Source: a bacterium (GTDB lineage: Bacteria; Ratteibacteria; UBA8468; B48-G9; DTJG01). From it: a stretch of 43,369 nt of DNA. This document shows, piece by piece, positions 41,750 to 43,369 of the stretch. The DNA is taken from NCBI GenBank assembly GCA_021800535.1, contig JAJYYV010000015.1:1-43369 (forward strand). Reading direction: 5' to 3'. Within the stretch, counting starts at the first letter, position 1. Each line of letters opens with the position of its first letter. The notes under the pieces were generated by a model. The model searched no databases. It was not told where the DNA came from and worked only from the letters and a program-made list of their open reading frames with translations. Made by a program: the position numbers and the translations under genes.

Positions 41750-42901
41750 TTACACCTTATACGATTTCGGCAATAAAAAATCAGAATAATTATCAGGATG
41801 AATAATTTTTACTTCTGCCTCAGGATAAGTAGATAAAAATTCTTTAAATATTTTGTTTTTTTGTTTTTTTCTTTCTGAAAATTTAAATTCATAACCAAAA
41901 AGTTTCCCTTCTCTTTCTTCAATCCAATCAATTTCTTTTTGGTCCCATGTTCTCCAAAAATAATTATTGGAAATAATATTAAAATAAGATTGAGTTTTTA
42001 ATCTCTCCACTACAAGAAAATTTTCCCACAGATTTCCCTGATCATTACGAATATCTAAATTATTAAAATTTGAAATAATAGCATTACGAATACCATTATC
42101 ATAAAAATAATATTTACTTTTTCTAGTTATTTCCTTTCTTAAATTTCTTGAGAATCCACGGATATTAATAATAATGAATGATTTTTCAAGAATATCTAGA
42201 TACCGCCCCACTGTTTTATAATCAACACCTATTTTTCCACTTAATTCTGATAAAGAAACTTCATTCCCAATTTGAAAAGCAAGCAGTCTTAGTAAATCAA
42301 GAAGAATTTTGGATGATTTAATTCTTTCAAAAGCAAGAATATCTTTTAATAGATAAGAATGGGCAAGTTCTTCTAAAATAATTGTTTTTTCATTTTTACT
42401 CTTAGCGGTTAAAACCTTTGGGTATGAACCAAATACAAGTAATTCAGAAATCTTTTCCTTAATTTCATAAGGATTATAAATGTTAGCAATTTCCATCAAT
42501 GCAACAGGGAAAAGAGTAAGAGTTGTTTTTCTTCCTGTTAATGGTTCACCAATTTGGCCTGAAAGCTCAAAAGAAGATGACCCCGTGGCTATAATCCTAA
42601 TATTAGGTATATTATCAACAATAATTTTAAGACCCATTCCAATATTAGAAATATGTTGAGCTTCATCAATGGCAATAAGTTGGTAGCCACTTACATAATC
42701 AAAAATTTGAGAAAAATTTTGGGAGCTTAAAATTTGCTGTGTTTTAATATTTTCTCCTGAATCTAATTTATATTTAAATTTTGTTTTTGATAAAAAATTT
42801 TTTAAAAGTGTAGTTTTACCTACCTGTCTGGGCCCATAAATTACCAAGACATTATTAGGTTTTAAATATTTCCCAAAATTTTGATAAAATCTTTGTATCA
42901 T
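41750..42901 (-). CDS. AAA_14/DUF4143 ATPase
   Basis: 383 residues. Walker A is YGPRQVGKTTLL (about 23-34), Walker B is LIAIDEAQ, sensor ATGSSSFEL follows, and the C-terminal DUF4143 domain has LSELSGKIGVDYKTVGRYLDILEKSFII (winged-helix-like) and KEIDWIEEREGKLFGYEFK, which resembles a PD-(D/E)XK-like core (D...E-x-K). Such proteins are common, mobile and poorly characterised. The RBS is weak, and it is a single gene. Confidence 0.9.
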   Translation of the reverse strand: MIQRFYQNFGKYLKPNNVLVIYGPRQVGKTTLLKNFLSKTKFKYKLDSGENIKTQQILSSQNFSQIFDYVSGYQLIAIDEAQHISNIGMGLKIIVDNIPNIRIIATGSSSFELSGQIGEPLTGRKTTLTLFPVALMEIANIYNPYEIKEKISELLVFGSYPKVLTAKSKNEKTIILEELAHSYLLKDILAFERIKSSKILLDLLRLLAFQIGNEVSLSELSGKIGVDYKTVGRYLDILEKSFIIINIRGFSRNLRKEITRKSKYYFYDNGIRNAIISNFNNLDIRNDQGNLWENFLVVERLKTQSYFNIISNNYFWRTWDQKEIDWIEEREGKLFGYEFKFSERKKQKNKIFKEFLSTYPEAEVKIIHPDNYSDFLLPKSYKV

Positions 42902-42995
42902 GCTTTTAATTTATATTAATTCCTATTTTTTGTCAAATTTTGAGGAATTTAAATCCTTAAAATTGTCAATAATCCTCTTCTAAATAAAATTTTTC

Positions 42996-43037
42996 AGACT
43001 AAACCATATTGATAATTTATTAGTCTTATTTTATATG
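42996..43037 (+). promoter_or_regulatory. Promoter with overlapping inverted repeat for the terminal secreted-protein gene
   Basis: TTGATA (43009-43014) and TATATG (43032-43037) are 17 bases apart. A 7-bp inverted repeat AGACTAA (42996-43002) / TTAGTCT (43020-43026) surrounds the -35 and enters the spacer, a typical operator position. Confidence 0.45.
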
Positions 43038-43053
43038 AACAATACAAAAAAAC

Positions 43054-43088
43054 ATGGGAAAACGCCATCCCATAAATTTAATATGGCG
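43054..43088 (+). ncRNA. Possible H-type pseudoknot in the 5' leader
   Basis: ATGGG (43054-43058) pairs with CCCAT (43069-43073). The loop between them contains CGCCAT (43063-43068), which pairs with ATGGCG (43083-43088). The two stems (5 and 6 bp) abut without a gap, with loops of 4 (AAAA) and 9 A/T-rich bases, the geometry of a classical H-type pseudoknot. It lies in the predicted transcript about 25 bases before the start codon at 43115. No known riboswitch consensus was recognised. Confidence 0.45.
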
Positions 43089-43114
43089 GTTTCAGTTTAT
43101 ATCTGGGGGGAAAA

Positions 43115-43369
43115 ATGAAAAAATTAATAGTGACAGGAGTATTTATTGTTTTAGGTTCTATTGCATCAAATATTTTTGCAGGTCCGTTATCAGGTTGGAA
43201 CTCAAACAATAACTCGCAGAATCAATTTGGAAAAGCCCGTGGAATAATGAAGCAAATGAGAAAAATCAGAATGAATACTATCCAGGCAAATCCACAAAGT
43301 GAACAGACTTTTCAGCAGATACAGACTCTTAGAAAACAGTTAAATCAGAATCTTCATCCACTGCTTAAA
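43115..43369 (+). CDS. Small secreted protein, 3' end outside window
   Basis: 85 codons are visible. The signal peptide MKKLIVTGVFIVLGSIASNIFA is followed by an Asn/Gln/Ser-rich linker and a helical Lys/Arg/Gln-rich segment (ARGIMKQMRKIRMN, then QTLRKQLNQNL). The pattern recalls small helical periplasmic proteins of the Spy/CpxP kind, but no LTxxQ motif is visible so far, so this is only a suggestion. GGGGGGA precedes the ATG. The leader contains a possible pseudoknot. Confidence 0.7.
   Translation, partial: MKKLIVTGVFIVLGSIASNIFAGPLSGWNSNNNSQNQFGKARGIMKQMRKIRMNTIQANPQSEQTFQQIQTLRKQLNQNLHPLLK

Noticed and set aside
1-43369. tRNA, rRNA, CRISPR array or prophage
   Set aside because: Intergenic gaps were read for tRNA-like cloverleafs and regularly spaced repeats; none was found, and no phage structural genes occur.

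Overview
The window is strongly AT-rich bacterial DNA, densely packed, with genes on both strands and very short gaps. It comes from a Gram-negative organism: it carries the lipid A/Kdo genes lpxI and waaA, two outer-membrane beta-barrel proteins ending in phenylalanine, and murD, ftsW and murJ. A flavodiiron protein, a rubrerythrin-like protein and WrbA suggest an anaerobe or microaerophile. Non-HemE members of the uroporphyrinogen-decarboxylase family together with fucosidase, hexosaminidase and sialate-esterase genes suggest a glycan-using member of a poorly cultured lineage, perhaps Omnitrophota or another PVC relative. That assignment is a guess. I found no rRNA, tRNA, CRISPR array or intact insertion sequence.

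Layout. 1-3177: BrnT toxin remnant, then an operon of an Nramp-family transporter with Mg-type motif changes, a small membrane protein, and a soluble PRC/MgtE_N/CBS protein. 3200-6752 (minus): hisB, a restriction-modification pair, and a Xer-type recombinase in one tightly packed unit. 6753-10151: a TTAACA direct-repeat array that looks like a Pho box, followed by porin, PHS-type phosphate transporter and arsenate reductase. 10163-16699: nitrogen island with a permease fused to PII, free PII, a sigma-like factor, a BBP2-type porin, a vapC remnant and Amt. 16724-23236: waaA, FAD-linked dehydrogenase, lpxI, lysS, murJ. 23250-27940: three enzymes for fucosylated/amino-sugar glycans, all without signal peptides. 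28048-30397: M50 protease, DUF1844 protein, uvrC. 30401-33270 (minus): oxygen/oxidative-stress operon that begins with a 41-residue cysteine-rich protein. 33456-43369: two UroD-like proteins, murD-ftsW, a secreted GH-A-like protein, an Old Yellow Enzyme, a SIMPL protein, an AAA/DUF4143 ATPase, and the start of a small secreted protein behind a possible RNA pseudoknot.

Most interesting system. Four transcription units of the nitrogen island (glnB-permease, sigma-like gene, BBP2 porin, amt) each have a leader with two short hairpins whose six-base loops both have A at position 1 and G at position 4. The second hairpin overlaps a terminator in three cases, and in the sigma-like gene it overlaps a hairpin that would hide the Shine-Dalgarno sequence. 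This is the known layout of ANTAR-protein targets. I therefore infer a local nitrogen regulon controlled by RNA antitermination. No ANTAR-domain protein is visible in the window. Two of the leaders share a 62-bp identical block, and the other two share an extra upstream terminator module.
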